This document shows, piece by piece, positions 18,830-28,832 of a stretch of 64,000 nt of DNA. The number at the start of each line of letters is the position of its first letter. Within the stretch, counting starts at the first letter, position 1. The notes beneath the pieces were generated by a model, which was given only the letters and a program-made list of their open reading frames with translations, was not told the DNA's origin and searched no databases. The position numbers and the translations under genes are program-made. The DNA comes from Photorhabdus thracensis (GTDB taxonomy: Bacteria; Pseudomonadota; Gammaproteobacteria; Enterobacterales; Enterobacteriaceae), in the NCBI RefSeq assembly GCF_001010285.1, contig NZ_CP011104.1, positions 682,001 through 746,000 on the forward strand. Direction: 5' to 3'.

Positions 18830-20113
18830 ATGAAAAGACAATTCTCTGTGGCTACCGGTGTTGTGGCCAGTTTTTTACCATCATTATCTCAGGCAGCGGA
18901 AGGTGTTGCTGATAGAGCTGATAATGCCTTTATGATGATTTGTACAGTACTTGTTCTGTTTATGACAATTCCAGGAATCGCTCTATTTTATGGTGGATTG
19001 TTACGGAGTAAAAATGTTTTATCGCTGATGGCTCAGGTTATGGTGAGCTTTGCTCTGGTATGTGTATTGTGGGTGATTTACGGTTATAGTCTGGCTTTTG
19101 AGCCAGGGAATGGTTTTTTTGGTAGTTTTAGTCAAATGATGTTAAAGAATGTGGCACTCACGAACTTAAGTGGCAATTTTTATCAGTTAATTCATGTGGC
19201 ATTTCAGGGTTCTTTCGCTTGTATCACAGTCGCTTTGATTATTGGCGCGTTAGGCGAGCGTATTCGCTTTTCGGCTTTGTTAATTTTCAGTGTGCTCTGG
19301 TTGACGTTTTCTTATTTGCCTATGGCGCATATGGTTTGGGGAGGTGGTATTCTTTCACAGGATGGTGCGTTGGATTTTGCTGGTGGTACAGTTGTACATA
19401 TTAATGCTGCTGTAGCTGGATTGGTTGGTGCTTACTTACTGGGAAAACGTACTGGCTTTGGGAAAGAAGCATTTAAACCGCATAACTTGCCGATGGTCTT
19501 CATTGGTACTGCTATACTCTATATCGGTTGGTTTGGTTTTAATGCGGGTTCTGCTGGTGCTGCTAATGAAATCGCTGCTCTGGCATTTTTGAATACAATT
19601 GTGGCGACTGCCGCCGCTATTCTGTCATGGGTTTTTGCAGAATGGCTTTTCCGTAATAAACCTTCTCTTTTAGGGGCATGCTCAGGCTGTATTGCCGGGC
19701 TGGTTGGTATTACACCTGCTGCGGGAATGGTTGGTGTTGGTGGTGCACTAATTATTGGATTAATCGCGGGTTTTGCCGGGCTTTGGGGAGTAGTGGTCTT
19801 AAAACGGTGGTTACGCGTTGATGATGTGTGTGATGTATTTGGTATACATGGTGTATGTGGGATCGTAGGTTGCCTCCTGACTGGAGTTTTTACGGCGAAA
19901 TCATTGGGCGGAACCGGTTATGCAGAGGGTATAACCATGTTGGAACAAGTGAGTATTCAGGTTTTTAGTATATTGATCTGTGTGGTTTGGTCAGTAATTG
20001 TCTCTTTTATTGCTTTTAAAATAGCAGATCTGCTGGTAGGGCTGCGGGTTACTGTTGAAATTGAAAGAGAAGGTCTGGATATTAATTCCCATGGAGAGAG
20101 TGCTTATAATTAA
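18830..20113 (+). CDS. amtB: Ammonium channel AmtB
   Basis: Trimeric inner-membrane ammonium channel. It has 427 residues, including a signal peptide cleaved near SLSQA. The pore twin histidines are His190 and His340 in the precursor, which become 168 and 318 after removal of 22 residues, the E. coli mature numbers. The frame is open from 18692 inside glnK, but the ATG at 18830 gives the proper signal peptide. It is second in the sigma-54-controlled glnK-amtB operon and is followed by a bidirectional terminator shared with tesB. Confidence 0.98.
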   Translation: MKRQFSVATGVVASFLPSLSQAAEGVADRADNAFMMICTVLVLFMTIPGIALFYGGLLRSKNVLSLMAQVMVSFALVCVLWVIYGYSLAFEPGNGFFGSFSQMMLKNVALTNLSGNFYQLIHVAFQGSFACITVALIIGALGERIRFSALLIFSVLWLTFSYLPMAHMVWGGGILSQDGALDFAGGTVVHINAAVAGLVGAYLLGKRTGFGKEAFKPHNLPMVFIGTAILYIGWFGFNAGSAGAANEIAALAFLNTIVATAAAILSWVFAEWLFRNKPSLLGACSGCIAGLVGITPAAGMVGVGGALIIGLIAGFAGLWGVVVLKRWLRVDDVCDVFGIHGVCGIVGCLLTGVFTAKSLGGTGYAEGITMLEQVSIQVFSILICVVWSVIVSFIAFKIADLLVGLRVTVEIEREGLDINSHGESAYN

Positions 20114-20128
20114 TCTGTGATATAAACA

Positions 20129-20190
20129 GGCAGCAATAAGACCGTAGGTGTGATGCTGATTTCTTATTTGCTGCCCTTATTATTTTTATT
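20129..20190. terminator. Bidirectional terminator between amtB and tesB
   Basis: GGCAGCAATAAG at 20129-20140 pairs with CTTATTTGCTGCC at 20163-20175 (one bulge) and is followed by a T-rich run. The genes converge here, so it can serve both. Confidence 0.65.
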
Positions 20191-21049
20191 TGTTCCGTTT
20201 CCTGATTAGCCCTTCTTGTACAGTGGAAGCAACAAGTACACCTTCATAATTATAAATCTGTCCACGAACAAAACCACGGGCCCCAGAAGCTGATGGACTA
20301 TCTATAGCATAGAGTAACCAGTCGTCTAGTTTAAACGGACGATGGAACCACATAGAGTGGTCAATAGTTGCTATCTTAATATCTTTCTCAAGGAACCCAA
20401 CACCATGTGGCTGTAATGCTGTTGGTAGGAAATTAAAATCAGAGGCATAGCCGAGCAGATATTGATGCATAAAAGGATCGGCAGGCATGTCGCCATTACT
20501 GCGGAACCAAACATAGCGTACAGGTTCTTCTGGTAGACAATTGAATGGGCTGTAATATTTTACTGGCCTCATTTCCAGCGGGCAGGGGTGGAGAAAAATA
20601 TTCTGCATCTTCTGCGGCAGCAGATGCGACATTTTTTTCGCAATTTCGTCCTGAGAGATAAGTTCTTCTGGATAGGGGACATCTGGCATCATATTCTGGT
20701 GTTCAAAACTTTCTTCATGACTTTGGAATGAGGCGGTCATATAAAAGATAGGCTTACCATTTTGAATAGCACTGACTCGCCGGGCACTGAAACTTCCTCC
20801 ATCGCGCAGGATCTCGACATCATAGACGATGGGTTTGCTACTGTCACCGGGGCGTAAGAAATAGCTATGGAAAGAGTTGCTCATCCGGTCATCAACAACG
20901 GTTTGTTTGGCAGCATAAAGTGCCTGACCAATCACTTGTCCCCCGAAAACCTGAGGAAAACCTAAATCTTTACTTTGCCCCCGGTAAATACCTTCCTCAA
21001 TTTTTTCTAAGTTCATCAGATTTATCAGATTCTTTAATGACTTGCTCAT
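20186..21049 (-). CDS. tesB: Acyl-CoA thioesterase II TesB
   Basis: Broad-specificity acyl-CoA thioesterase with a double hotdog fold, 287 residues (E. coli 286). Visible are the N-terminal hotdog with [20 protein letters not shown] and the C-terminal hotdog with the catalytic-aspartate motif [11 protein letters not shown], then EGLIRKRNK at the end. It is transcribed convergently with amtB and away from ybaY, as in E. coli. The physiological role is in fatty acid turnover, but mutants of E. coli have mild phenotypes. Confidence 0.96.
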   Translation of the reverse strand: MSKSLKNLINLMNLEKIEEGIYRGQSKDLGFPQVFGGQVIGQALYAAKQTVVDDRMSNSFHSYFLRPGDSSKPIVYDVEILRDGGSFSARRVSAIQNGKPIFYMTASFQSHEESFEHQNMMPDVPYPEELISQDEIAKKMSHLLPQKMQNIFLHPCPLEMRPVKYYSPFNCLPEEPVRYVWFRSNGDMPADPFMHQYLLGYASDFNFLPTALQPHGVGFLEKDIKIATIDHSMWFHRPFKLDDWLLYAIDSPSASGARGFVRGQIYNYEGVLVASTVQEGLIRKRNK

Positions 21050-21300
21050 AATATTCCTTTGTTTTCTATCTGGTTATCAGAGAGTACAAGAGATGATTAT
21101 TGTCCCATTAATAGATGATAAATAAATAACTAAATTGTAAATGTTTTAAGTCCTGATAGTAGTGCAACAAAGAATATGAGATTAATTGAAGTTTTATATT
21201 AAGATTTTTAATCTATAATCCAGACGGTTTAGATTTAACGGTTTGATATTTCAATTTATTTTATTATTTATATAGATTAGTTAATAGTGGAGGAGTGTGT

Positions 21301-21747
21301 ATGAAATTATGGCAGATCCCTGCGAGCGTATTACTGGCGGTTGCTTTGGTTGGGTGTAATGGTAAAGGTCCTGAAATAGCAGATACTCAGGTGGAAGCGA
21401 TTGAAAATCCAGTAAAACGCTCTTTTGTTGAAGGCAATATTAATATATTGCAGCGTATTGCGTTGCCAGCGGATGCAGTTCTGACAGTAACTTTATCTGA
21501 TATATCTTTGGCTGATGCGCCTTCAGTTACTCTGTCTGAGAAGGTAGAACGTTTAGGTGGGAAACAATCACCTTTCCATTTTGTTCTGCCTTACCAGCCA
21601 AACGAAATTAAGCCACATGCACGTATTGTCGTCAGTGCTTCTGTTTCGCTGCATAATCGTTTGATGTTTGTTACAGATACTGCATATGAGGTGATTAATA
21701 ATGGACAGACTAAAGATATCGAAATCACGTTGAAAGCTATCAGATAA
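21301..21747 (+). CDS. ybaY: Lipoprotein YbaY (YscW family)
   Basis: A 148-residue lipoprotein with the signal peptide MKLWQIPASVLLAVALVGC, whose lipobox cysteine is residue 19. The remainder is a beta-rich domain of the YscW/YbaY family, which includes type III secretion pilotins; the enterobacterial member has no established role. The ATG at 21301 follows GGAGGAG at 21289-21295. An in-frame GTG at 21295 lies within that ribosome site and is rejected. It lies between tesB and the 4.5S RNA gene as in E. coli. Confidence 0.92.
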   Translation: MKLWQIPASVLLAVALVGCNGKGPEIADTQVEAIENPVKRSFVEGNINILQRIALPADAVLTVTLSDISLADAPSVTLSEKVERLGGKQSPFHFVLPYQPNEIKPHARIVVSASVSLHNRLMFVTDTAYEVINNGQTKDIEITLKAIR

Positions 21748-21869
21748 TACATTTCCTTGTGTATTTACTCGTAATGTGCAATAAAGCATCATTCGAGTCT
21801 GCTTGTCTTGCTATTTAGATAGGTATGAATGATAATGGCGCCGCTTTGAAGCTAAAGCAACACGTCAAT

Positions 21870-21982
21870 GGGGGCTCTGTTGGTTCTCCCGCAACGCTAA
21901 CTTGTTAACTTGGTCAGGTCCGGAAGGAAGCAGCCATAGCAGGGGATGTGTGTGCCGGGATGTCGCTGGCAGAGCCCTCACC
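21870..21982 (+). ncRNA. ffs: 4.5S RNA of the signal recognition particle
   Basis: This stretch matches E. coli ffs along its whole length: the GGGGGCTCTGTTGGTTCTCC start, the apical loop region GGTCAGGTCCGGAAGGAAGC that binds Ffh, the AGCAGCC segment and the closing GTGCCGGGATGT and GAGCCCTCACC. The 5' and 3' ends pair to a long hairpin. Ends are placed by alignment from memory and may be off by one or two bases. Position after ybaY is conserved. Confidence 0.96.
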
Positions 21983-22056
21983 AGTTTTATTGATAACCCA
22001 ATTAAGCCGATAGCACTTTACCGGCCCGGATCATTTTCTACCTGATGAAAACTATT

Positions 22057-22260
22057 TTAGCGAACGTATTTCCACACTGAAGGTGGAATTCTATCATATA
22101 GTTTATTCATGGTCAGCTCAGCTAGTCGGTGATCCGCAGCAGAGTAGAATAGTTCAAGTTCGTCTCCTGAAAGTTCATATTTGTTCTTTTCAATCACACG
22201 TTCCAGTGTATCAATTGTAGTGCATTTTCTTAAACGCATCAGATAATCAGTTTTAGTCAT
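22057..22260 (-). CDS. hha: Haemolysin-expression modulator Hha (YmoA family)
   Basis: A 67-residue member of the Hha/YmoA family, small proteins that bind H-NS and help silence horizontally acquired genes in response to temperature and osmolarity. The full family pattern is visible: [20 protein letters not shown], then [19 protein letters not shown] and the ending PPSVWKYVR. In enterobacteria it is the second gene of a tomB-hha pair. Here the upstream tomB is a decayed remnant at 22320-22701, so hha persists without an intact partner. Confidence 0.97.
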   Translation of the reverse strand: MTKTDYLMRLRKCTTIDTLERVIEKNKYELSGDELELFYSAADHRLAELTMNKLYDRIPPSVWKYVR

Positions 22261-22319
22261 AGTCGCCTTTCTTATTTAAGATATATAAAGAATTATTTAG
22301 TGAAATATTCAATCAAATT

Positions 22320-22701
22320 TTGCTCAGGGAGCAATTTAAATCGTGTAACAGGATACTGGTTAAACATTCATTGGTTTTTTACCATTTCGTAAGTTTAGAA
22401 ACGCTAATCTTATTCGCTTCCAAACAAAGTATAAGTATATGTATATGTATATGTATTATCAAAAAATTTATCAATTCAAGTGAGAAGGCTGAAATCATCA
22501 GAATATTTTATTTTAAAGTGCTAAACTAAAATTGATATGTACTCAATCAATTCATTTAGCTTTAAATTATTCTGAGACGTAAGAATTATTTACACAACCA
22601 GTCTCGATGTACTCTGTCACTAGAGGTGCTTCTTGCCTTAGATTCTCACATTAGCATTTTAATTCAGCAATGTTATGTCATCCTAGTGAATATTCATCTA
22701 T
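22320..22701 (-). pseudogene. tomB: Decayed tomB (ymoB), Hha partner gene
   Basis: No open frame exists here, but reading the minus strand with frame changes recovers a TomB-like sequence in order over its whole length. The start region reads (ATA)-DEYSLG*HNIAELKC*CENL, matching MDEYTPKYYDIAELKFLCESL. Then comes a middle block NLKLNELIEYISILV*HFKIK followed by YSDD, matching NLQLNDLIEHIASFVLTYKIKYPDD. Next is FFDNTYTYTYTYTLF against YLDDTYTLF, and finally LTKW*KT against LRRWQKT. The start codon is ATA, there are at least five in-frame stops and one or more frameshifts, and a hexamer repeat has expanded inside the gene. The size (about 380 bases) and the place directly upstream of hha are as expected. 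The family sequences are recalled, not searched. Confidence 0.82.
22435..22456 (+). repeat. GTATAT microsatellite inside the tomB remnant
   Basis: Three full GTATAT units and a partial fourth unit. On the gene strand it reads as repeated Tyr-Thr codons where intact TomB has a single TYT, so it looks like slippage expansion in a gene no longer under selection. Confidence 0.85.
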
Positions 22702-23266
22702 GCTATGTATCTCTCCCGTATATGTATGGCATTACTTAATTTGAGTCAAACACTAAACATATGCACGTATTATAGAAATTTTCTTTCGAGAGATTATTAT
22801 TATGTGCCTATAATCGTTCTTTGGGATTATTTTTCTTTTTTACAGGAAACCCTGATTTGCTTTTAGTAAATCAGAATCACCTCTTAAACAAAAACTCATA
22901 CCTTAACGTAATAAACTATAAATATCGGCTAGTATATGTGAGCTTATATAAAGCAGTATTATCCTCAGATACCCATAACAGCAGATTATAGCCTGATGGC
23001 TACAATAATCAATGAATATAGCATCATTATTACATAAGTCACTATGTGCTGGTATTGTTTTTTGTCATTTAGTGTAAAAAAAGATAAAGCAATTTTTGTC
23101 CAACAATTTTCTCGTTAATTTTATTAAAGTCAGTAATGCTTGGATTTTTAAAGATATTTTCTACTCATAAGTGGTAATTTTAATTAAATTTGAACGAATT
23201 TATGTAAGAGTTCAGCGAGTAGATTAGTGGTCAGAATCTTGCCTGATGCAGGCAACTATTATATTT
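22702..23266. other. AT-rich gap between the tomB remnant and acrB
   Basis: About 565 bases without any open frame or RNA that I recognise. It is AT-rich with scattered stop codons on both strands. One weak hairpin (CTGATTT / AAATCAG near 22852-22874) is the only structure seen. Confidence 0.6.
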
Positions 23267-23292
23267 AAGAAGGCCGTTAAAACGGCCTTCTT
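23267..23292 (-). terminator. Terminator after acrB
   Basis: A perfect 12-bp inverted repeat AAGAAGGCCGTT / AACGGCCTTCTT with a two-base loop, 17 bases past the acrB stop codon. The U-rich part is inside the stem on the acrB strand, and T-rich sequence also follows on the other strand. Confidence 0.7.
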
Positions 23293-23309
23293 ATTATTGT
23301 TTAGTTGCA

Positions 23310-26300
23310 TTAGTGAGATTCTGACGCAGGTTCAATCTCCTCAGCTTTCTTACTAAAACGTCGTCTGATAACGACAAAGAACACAGGTACGAAAAAGATA
23401 GCCAGCGAGGTTGCAGCAATCATTCCGCCCAATACCCCGGTACCCACTGCGTTTTGAGAGCCGGAGCCTGCACCATTACTCAGTACTAGAGGGATAACAC
23501 CTAGCATAAATGCCAGTGATGTCATTAGGATTGGGCGAAGACGCATTCTTACGGCATCTAGCGTAGCTTCTATCAACCCTTTTCCTTCTTTTTCCATCAG
23601 GTCCTTAGCGAACTCAACGATTAGGATTGCGTTCTTTGCCGATAAGCCGATGGTAGTCAGTAAGCCAACTTTAAAGTAAACATCGTTATCCAAGCCTCGG
23701 AATGTTGTTGCTAACAAGGCTCCAATGATACCCAATGGTACTACCAGCATAACTGAGAATGGAATTGACCAGCTTTCATACAGTGCAGCCAGACAGAGGA
23801 ATACCACTATTAATGACAGTGCATACAGAGCAGGCGCCTGATTACCTGACAGGCGTTCCTGATAAGACATTCCTGTCCAGTCGAAACCGATTCCATTTGG
23901 TAACTGGGATGCTAATTCTTCCATCAGAGCCATTGCATCACCGGTACTTTTACCTGGCGCTGCTTCACCCAGAATTTCCATTGATGGCAAACCATTGTAA
24001 CGTTCCAAACGTGGCGAGCCATAGGTCCATGGCTCTTTAGACATATCTGCGAAGGCAGATAATGGAACCATTTCGCCCTGTTTGTTACGGACATACAGTT
24101 TGTAGATATCACCTGGCAGCATACGATAAGGTGCTTCTGATTGAACATAAACTTTTTTGACACGACCACGGTCGATAAAGTCATTCACATAGTTGCCACC
24201 AAACATCGTGCTTAGTGTCGAGTTGATATCAGAGATGGAAACACCTAAAGCTTCCGCCTTTTCCTGATCAATCCTAATCCGATACTGAGGGGTATCTTCT
24301 TGGCCATTAGGGCGAACACCCACTAACATATCTGGATGTTTTTGTATCATGCCAAGCAATTGGTTACGTGCTTCGGTCAGTTTATTATGCCCAAGGTTCG
24401 CTTTGTCAATTAATTCAAAATCAAAACCAGTGGCTGAACCTAACTCTACAATTGCTGGAATGTTAAAGGCAAAAACCATACCTTCTTTGATTTTCTGGAA
24501 GTGAGCACTTGCCCTGGCAACAATAGCAGGTACTTTGCTCTCTGCATCAGAGCGCTCACTCCAGTCTTTCAGGCTTATAAATGCCAGACCGGTGTTTTGC
24601 CCCTGACCACTGAAACCAAAGCCACTTACTGTAAATACAGAAACCACAAGATCTTTTTCTTCTGTATTGAAGTAGTCACTTATTTTTTCCAGAACTTTCT
24701 GTGTCTGTTCTTGTGTTGCACCTGAAGGTAATTGAACCATTGTCAGCAATACCCCTTGATCTTCTTCAGGAAGGAAGGAGGATGGCAGACGAGTGAACAT
24801 GACAGCCATACCAGCAACCAGCAATACATAAATTACCAGGTAGCGGCCTGTATTGCGCAGGATACGGCCGATACTATCAGTATAGTGGTGGGTACTTTTA
24901 TCAAACATGCGGTTAAACCAGCCAAAGATCCCGGTCTGTTTACCGTGGCTGCCTTTAGCAATGGGTTTCAATATGGTGGCACACAGAGCAGGTGTCAGGA
25001 TTAATGCTACCAGTACAGACAGTACCATTGCAGATACGATGGTGATCGAGAATTGACGATAAATCGCACCGGTTGAACCACCGAAGAAAGCCATTGGGAC
25101 AAATACAGCAGACAGCACCATGGCAATACCAACAAGGGCGCTTTGGATTTGCCCCATTGATTTCCTGGTTGCTTCCTTCGGAGATAGACCTTCTTCCTGC
25201 ATAACACGTTCAACGTTTTCCACCACCACAATGGCATCATCTACCAGTAAGCCAATGGCGAGAACCATGGCAAACATAGTTAATGTATTTATTGAATAAC
25301 CAAATGTGGCAAGTATTGCAAATGTTCCCAGCAATACGACAGGAACCGCAATGGTTGGAATAAGTGTTGCTCGGAAGTTTTGTAGGAATAGGTACATAAC
25401 CACGAACACCAGCATAATTGCTTCAACTAGTGTTTTAACTACTTCGTTAATAGAGATTTTAACGAATGGAGTGGTGTCATATGGATAGACGACTTTCAGC
25501 CCATGAGGGAAGAAAGGCTCCATATTTTTTAGCGCTTCTTTTACCGCTTTTGACGTATCCAGAGCGTTAGCGCCTGTTGCTAGTTTGATACCGACACCAG
25601 CAGCTGGTTTACCGTTAAAGCGGGCAATGATATTGTAACTTTCTGCTCCTAACTCCACTTTTGCCACATCTTTCAGACGGATCTGAGAACCATCAGTATT
25701 AACGCGCAGAAGAATATTGCTGAACTCTTCCGGTGAAGTCAGACGTGTTTGAGCAATAATAGAAGCATTCAACCGTTGACCTGGAACTGGAGGGGTTCCC
25801 CCTAACTGACCGGCGGCTATTTGGTTATTTTGAGCTTTGATTGCATTTATTACATCCAGAGTCGTCATTTTGTAGTCAACGAGCTTGTCAGGATTTAACC
25901 AAATGCGCATTGCATATTGGTTACCAAACAGCATTGAATCACCCACACCAGTTACACGGCTTAACGGGTCTTTGACGTTTGCGCCAACATAGTCAGCGAT
26001 ATCCTCCTGTGACATGGAGCCATCTTCAGAAATGAACCCTGCAACCATTAGGAAAGAACTTGTGGACTTATCCACATGTATCCCTTGCTGCTGTACTTCT
26101 TGTGGTAACAGAGGCATAGCCAGTTGCAGCTTGTTCTGTACTTGTACCTGTGCAATGTCAGGATTAGTACCCGCTTCAAAGGTTAGCGTGATATTCATGT
26201 TGCCAGCAGAGTCACTGTTGGAAGACATATAAACCAGATTATCGATACCATTCATATTCTGTTCGATAACCTGAGTAACTGTGTTTTGCACAGTGGTGGC

Positions 26301-26459
26301 ATCTGCGCCGGGATAAGTTGCGGAGATAGAAATTGCCGGTGGTGCGATAGTTGGGTACTGCGCCACGGGTAATTTCATAATTGCCAGCAGCCCAGCCAGC
26401 ATGGTAATAATTGCGATTACCCATGCAAAGATTGGCCGATCTATAAAAAACTTAGGCAT
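23310..26459 (-). CDS. acrB: RND multidrug efflux pump AcrB
   Basis: Inner-membrane RND transporter of 1049 residues, exactly the E. coli AcrB length. It starts [18 protein letters not shown]. The proton-relay aspartate pair is in [18 protein letters not shown] (TM4). The periplasmic porter and docking domains and the second half with TM segments ([31 protein letters not shown]) are complete. It exports bile salts, detergents, dyes and antibiotics with AcrA and TolC. It is second in the acrAB operon, 18 bases after acrA, and controlled by AcrR at the acrA promoter. Confidence 0.98.
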   Translation of the reverse strand: MPKFFIDRPIFAWVIAIITMLAGLLAIMKLPVAQYPTIAPPAISISATYPGADATTVQNTVTQVIEQNMNGIDNLVYMSSNSDSAGNMNITLTFEAGTNPDIAQVQVQNKLQLAMPLLPQEVQQQGIHVDKSTSSFLMVAGFISEDGSMSQEDIADYVGANVKDPLSRVTGVGDSMLFGNQYAMRIWLNPDKLVDYKMTTLDVINAIKAQNNQIAAGQLGGTPPVPGQRLNASIIAQTRLTSPEEFSNILLRVNTDGSQIRLKDVAKVELGAESYNIIARFNGKPAAGVGIKLATGANALDTSKAVKEALKNMEPFFPHGLKVVYPYDTTPFVKISINEVVKTLVEAIMLVFVVMYLFLQNFRATLIPTIAVPVVLLGTFAILATFGYSINTLTMFAMVLAIGLLVDDAIVVVENVERVMQEEGLSPKEATRKSMGQIQSALVGIAMVLSAVFVPMAFFGGSTGAIYRQFSITIVSAMVLSVLVALILTPALCATILKPIAKGSHGKQTGIFGWFNRMFDKSTHHYTDSIGRILRNTGRYLVIYVLLVAGMAVMFTRLPSSFLPEEDQGVLLTMVQLPSGATQEQTQKVLEKISDYFNTEEKDLVVSVFTVSGFGFSGQGQNTGLAFISLKDWSERSDAESKVPAIVARASAHFQKIKEGMVFAFNIPAIVELGSATGFDFELIDKANLGHNKLTEARNQLLGMIQKHPDMLVGVRPNGQEDTPQYRIRIDQEKAEALGVSISDINSTLSTMFGGNYVNDFIDRGRVKKVYVQSEAPYRMLPGDIYKLYVRNKQGEMVPLSAFADMSKEPWTYGSPRLERYNGLPSMEILGEAAPGKSTGDAMALMEELASQLPNGIGFDWTGMSYQERLSGNQAPALYALSLIVVFLCLAALYESWSIPFSVMLVVPLGIIGALLATTFRGLDNDVYFKVGLLTTIGLSAKNAILIVEFAKDLMEKEGKGLIEATLDAVRMRLRPILMTSLAFMLGVIPLVLSNGAGSGSQNAVGTGVLGGMIAATSLAIFFVPVFFVVIRRRFSKKAEEIEPASESH

Positions 26460-26477
26460 GAATCACCGACTCCTTAA

Positions 26478-27671
26478 TTAAGACTTTTTTGCAGGTTCAG
26501 CTTGGTTCGCAGCAGGTTTTGCATCTAAATCCACTTCTTCTGCTTTAACTGGTATGCCAGGTTGAATTTTTTGCAAGCCAGTAACGATAACCCGATCACC
26601 TGTTTTCAGACCGGAAGTTACCAGCCATTTGTCACCAATGGCTTGGCTTGCCGTGATAACGCGTGGTTCGACTTTTTCGTCTTTACCGACCACCATAACA
26701 GTAGCTTCGCCACGAGGTGTACGGGTAATTCCTTGCTGAGGAACCAATATTGCATCCCGACGAATACCTTCTTCCAGTTTTGCGCGAACAAACATACCTG
26801 GTAGTAATTTTTCATTTGGGTTAGGGAATATTGCACGGATGGTGATAGAACCCGTTGTTTCATTTACAGTGATATCGGAGAATTCCAGATAGCCTGTTTC
26901 ACTGTAATTTTTACCATCTTCCATAACCAGGTGAACTTTAGCTTTACTACCCTCTTTCTGTACAATACCTCTGGTGATTTCATTTTTAAGACGCAGGTAG
27001 TCATCACTTGACTGAGTGACATCCACATAAATTGGATCCAACTGTTGAACGGTTGTCAGTGCTGTTGGTTGACCAACAGAAACCAGAGCACCTTCCGTTA
27101 TAGTCGATTTGCCGGAACGACCGCTAATCGGTGCTGTAACTTTGGTGTATGCCAAATTAATACGAGCAGTCTCTACAGCCGCTTTTGCTGCTTGTACCGC
27201 AGCATTCGCCTGTGCAGAGTCAGCGCTGGCTTTATCAAACTCCTGCTGACTAACATAGTTTGTACCTAACAGTGGCTTATAGCGGTTCACTGTCAGGCGT
27301 GCTATCTCTGCATTAGCCTGAGCTTTAGCCAAATCAGCTTTAGCACTGTCATAGGCAGCCTGGTAAGTTGCTGGATCTATCTGGTATAAAGAAGTCCCCT
27401 CTTTTACATCACTTCCTTCTTTGTAGTTTCGCTTCAGAATTATGCCACTTACTTGTGGACGAACTTCTGCAATACGGAAGGCTGATGTTCGGCCTGGCAG
27501 TTCAGTTGTGACCATCAGAGGTTCAGTTTTCAGCGTCACGATACCGACTTCAGGAGCCTGTTGATTTTCAGCAACTTGCTGAGAGTCTTTGTCGTTACAT
27601 CCTGAAAGAGCTAAGCTGCCTGAGAGTACCAGTACTGTAGCCAGAGGCAAAACTCCCCTGTTTATTCGCAT
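26478..27671 (-). CDS. acrA: Multidrug efflux periplasmic adaptor AcrA
   Basis: Membrane-fusion lipoprotein of 397 residues. The signal peptide ends in LSGC with the lipidated cysteine at residue 25. The lipoyl-like half motif GRTSAFRIAEVRPQVSG, the alpha-helical hairpin (about 100-170, rich in Ala/Gln) and the beta-barrel region follow. It links AcrB to TolC. It is first in the operon and divergent from acrR. The upstream region carries a promoter overlapped by the AcrR palindrome. Confidence 0.98.
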   Translation of the reverse strand: MRINRGVLPLATVLVLSGSLALSGCNDKDSQQVAENQQAPEVGIVTLKTEPLMVTTELPGRTSAFRIAEVRPQVSGIILKRNYKEGSDVKEGTSLYQIDPATYQAAYDSAKADLAKAQANAEIARLTVNRYKPLLGTNYVSQQEFDKASADSAQANAAVQAAKAAVETARINLAYTKVTAPISGRSGKSTITEGALVSVGQPTALTTVQQLDPIYVDVTQSSDDYLRLKNEITRGIVQKEGSKAKVHLVMEDGKNYSETGYLEFSDITVNETTGSITIRAIFPNPNEKLLPGMFVRAKLEEGIRRDAILVPQQGITRTPRGEATVMVVGKDEKVEPRVITASQAIGDKWLVTSGLKTGDRVIVTGLQKIQPGIPVKAEEVDLDAKPAANQAEPAKKS

Positions 27672-27744
27672 AAGTAAACCTCAATATTTTTAGATGTTGA
27701 CCTTTCAATCCGTAAAACCACTACTCCATTAATAGCAGCATGCT

Positions 27745-27774
27745 ATAATACAAACATACATGAATGTATGTAAA
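27745..27774 (-). promoter_or_regulatory. acrAB promoter
   Basis: On the minus strand TTTACA (27774-27769) and TATTAT (27750-27745) are spaced by 18 bases, with the AcrR operator between them. The arrangement and bases are almost those of the E. coli acrAB promoter. Confidence 0.75.
27754..27771. promoter_or_regulatory. AcrR operator
   Basis: ACATACAT-GA-ATGTATGT is a perfect 8-2-8 palindrome. The E. coli AcrR box has the same arms with a slightly longer centre. It sits between the -35 and -10 elements of acrAB, so binding would block the promoter, and it is 30 bases from the acrR start codon, consistent with autoregulation. Confidence 0.88.
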
Positions 27775-27800
27775 TCAGCTTCAGGTTAAAAACAGAGTAT

Positions 27801-28442
27801 ATGGCACGAAAAACTAAACAACAGGCTGAGGAGACCCGGCAACAGATTATAGACGCAGCTATAAAAGAGTTTTCTGAGCGCGGTGTCTCTGCTACTTCAC
27901 TGACAGATATTGCCACAACGGCTGGCGTAACCCGAGGTGCAATTTACTGGCACTTTAAAAATAAAGTAGACCTGTTTTCCGAAGCTTGTAGAATAACAGA
28001 TTCTAAGATTGATGAATTAGAAAAAGAGTATCAAGGAAAATATCCTAATAATCCACTCCTGATTTTAAGAACTTTAATAATTCATATCCTGACGTCGGTC
28101 GTTGATGATCCGAAGAACCGGCTGTTAATGGAAATTTTTTTCCACAAATGTGAGTTTGTTGGTGAAATGTCTGCTTTGGTGGAAGTTCGTCAGGAGCTGT
28201 GTGTTGCAGACTATGTTCGTATTGAAGAGTCACTTTCCAACTGTATTGCATCAGGTCAGCTTCCTTATAATCTTAATCTGCGGCGAGCCGCTATCATGCT
28301 GAGAGGGTTGATAACTGGTTTGCTGGAGAATTGGTTATTTGCGCCAGACAGTTTTGATATTCAGAAAGAAGCTGAACCGTTAGTGGATAGTTTTATCGAT
28401 ATGCTTAAATATAGTGAGCATATGAAAGTCACAGAAAAATGA
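27801..28442 (+). CDS. acrR: TetR-family repressor AcrR
   Basis: A 213-residue TetR-family repressor of acrAB. The N-terminal HTH is TSLTDIATTAGVTRGAIYWH (residues about 33-52), followed by a helical ligand-binding domain. It is divergent from acrA across 129 bases that contain its operator. In E. coli mscK follows, but here mscK is absent and a non-syntenic block begins. A weak hairpin AATAGA / TCTATT just downstream (28454-28472) may be its terminator. Confidence 0.97.
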   Translation: MARKTKQQAEETRQQIIDAAIKEFSERGVSATSLTDIATTAGVTRGAIYWHFKNKVDLFSEACRITDSKIDELEKEYQGKYPNNPLLILRTLIIHILTSVVDDPKNRLLMEIFFHKCEFVGEMSALVEVRQELCVADYVRIEESLSNCIASGQLPYNLNLRRAAIMLRGLITGLLENWLFAPDSFDIQKEAEPLVDSFIDMLKYSEHMKVTEK

Positions 28443-28832
28443 AAAACCAGAATAATAGAGGTAAATTCTATTTTGGTAATTGCTAACAATGCGGCTAATG
28501 GTCAAAAGTCATTATCTTATGCTCTTTGTTTATCGACTGCTACATACAAGGAATAAAACTTAGGAACTGAGCCGAAATTATTTCTAATATCAAATATTGC
28601 TGCTGCTGGCTTTGTAGATAGTGACCAAAGAAAAACGATAACTTAAAAAAATGTCGAAGATTCTGTCTGAGAAAAATTTATTAAATTATTTAATATCAGC
28701 AATTTATGTTTCTTGATGGTGTTGGGATCAATACGTTGGTTGAATTTGCCCTACGGGTTTTGCAGTCAGATAGAGTGCTAAGTTGGTACCGTGTTATGTA
28801 GCTAGTCACAATTGTTGAGGGATAACCATCAT
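28443..28832. other. Gap between acrR and the biotin transporter operon
   Basis: About 390 bases with no open frame or recognised RNA. It marks the left edge of the block that replaces mscK. It must hold the bioMNY promoter, but I cannot point to a convincing -35/-10 pair or a BirA-type operator. Confidence 0.5.

Noticed and set aside
22320-22529. Plus-strand 69-codon frame near hha
   Set aside because: It runs antisense through the tomB remnant and encodes a low-complexity Ile/Cys repeat from the GTATAT tract.
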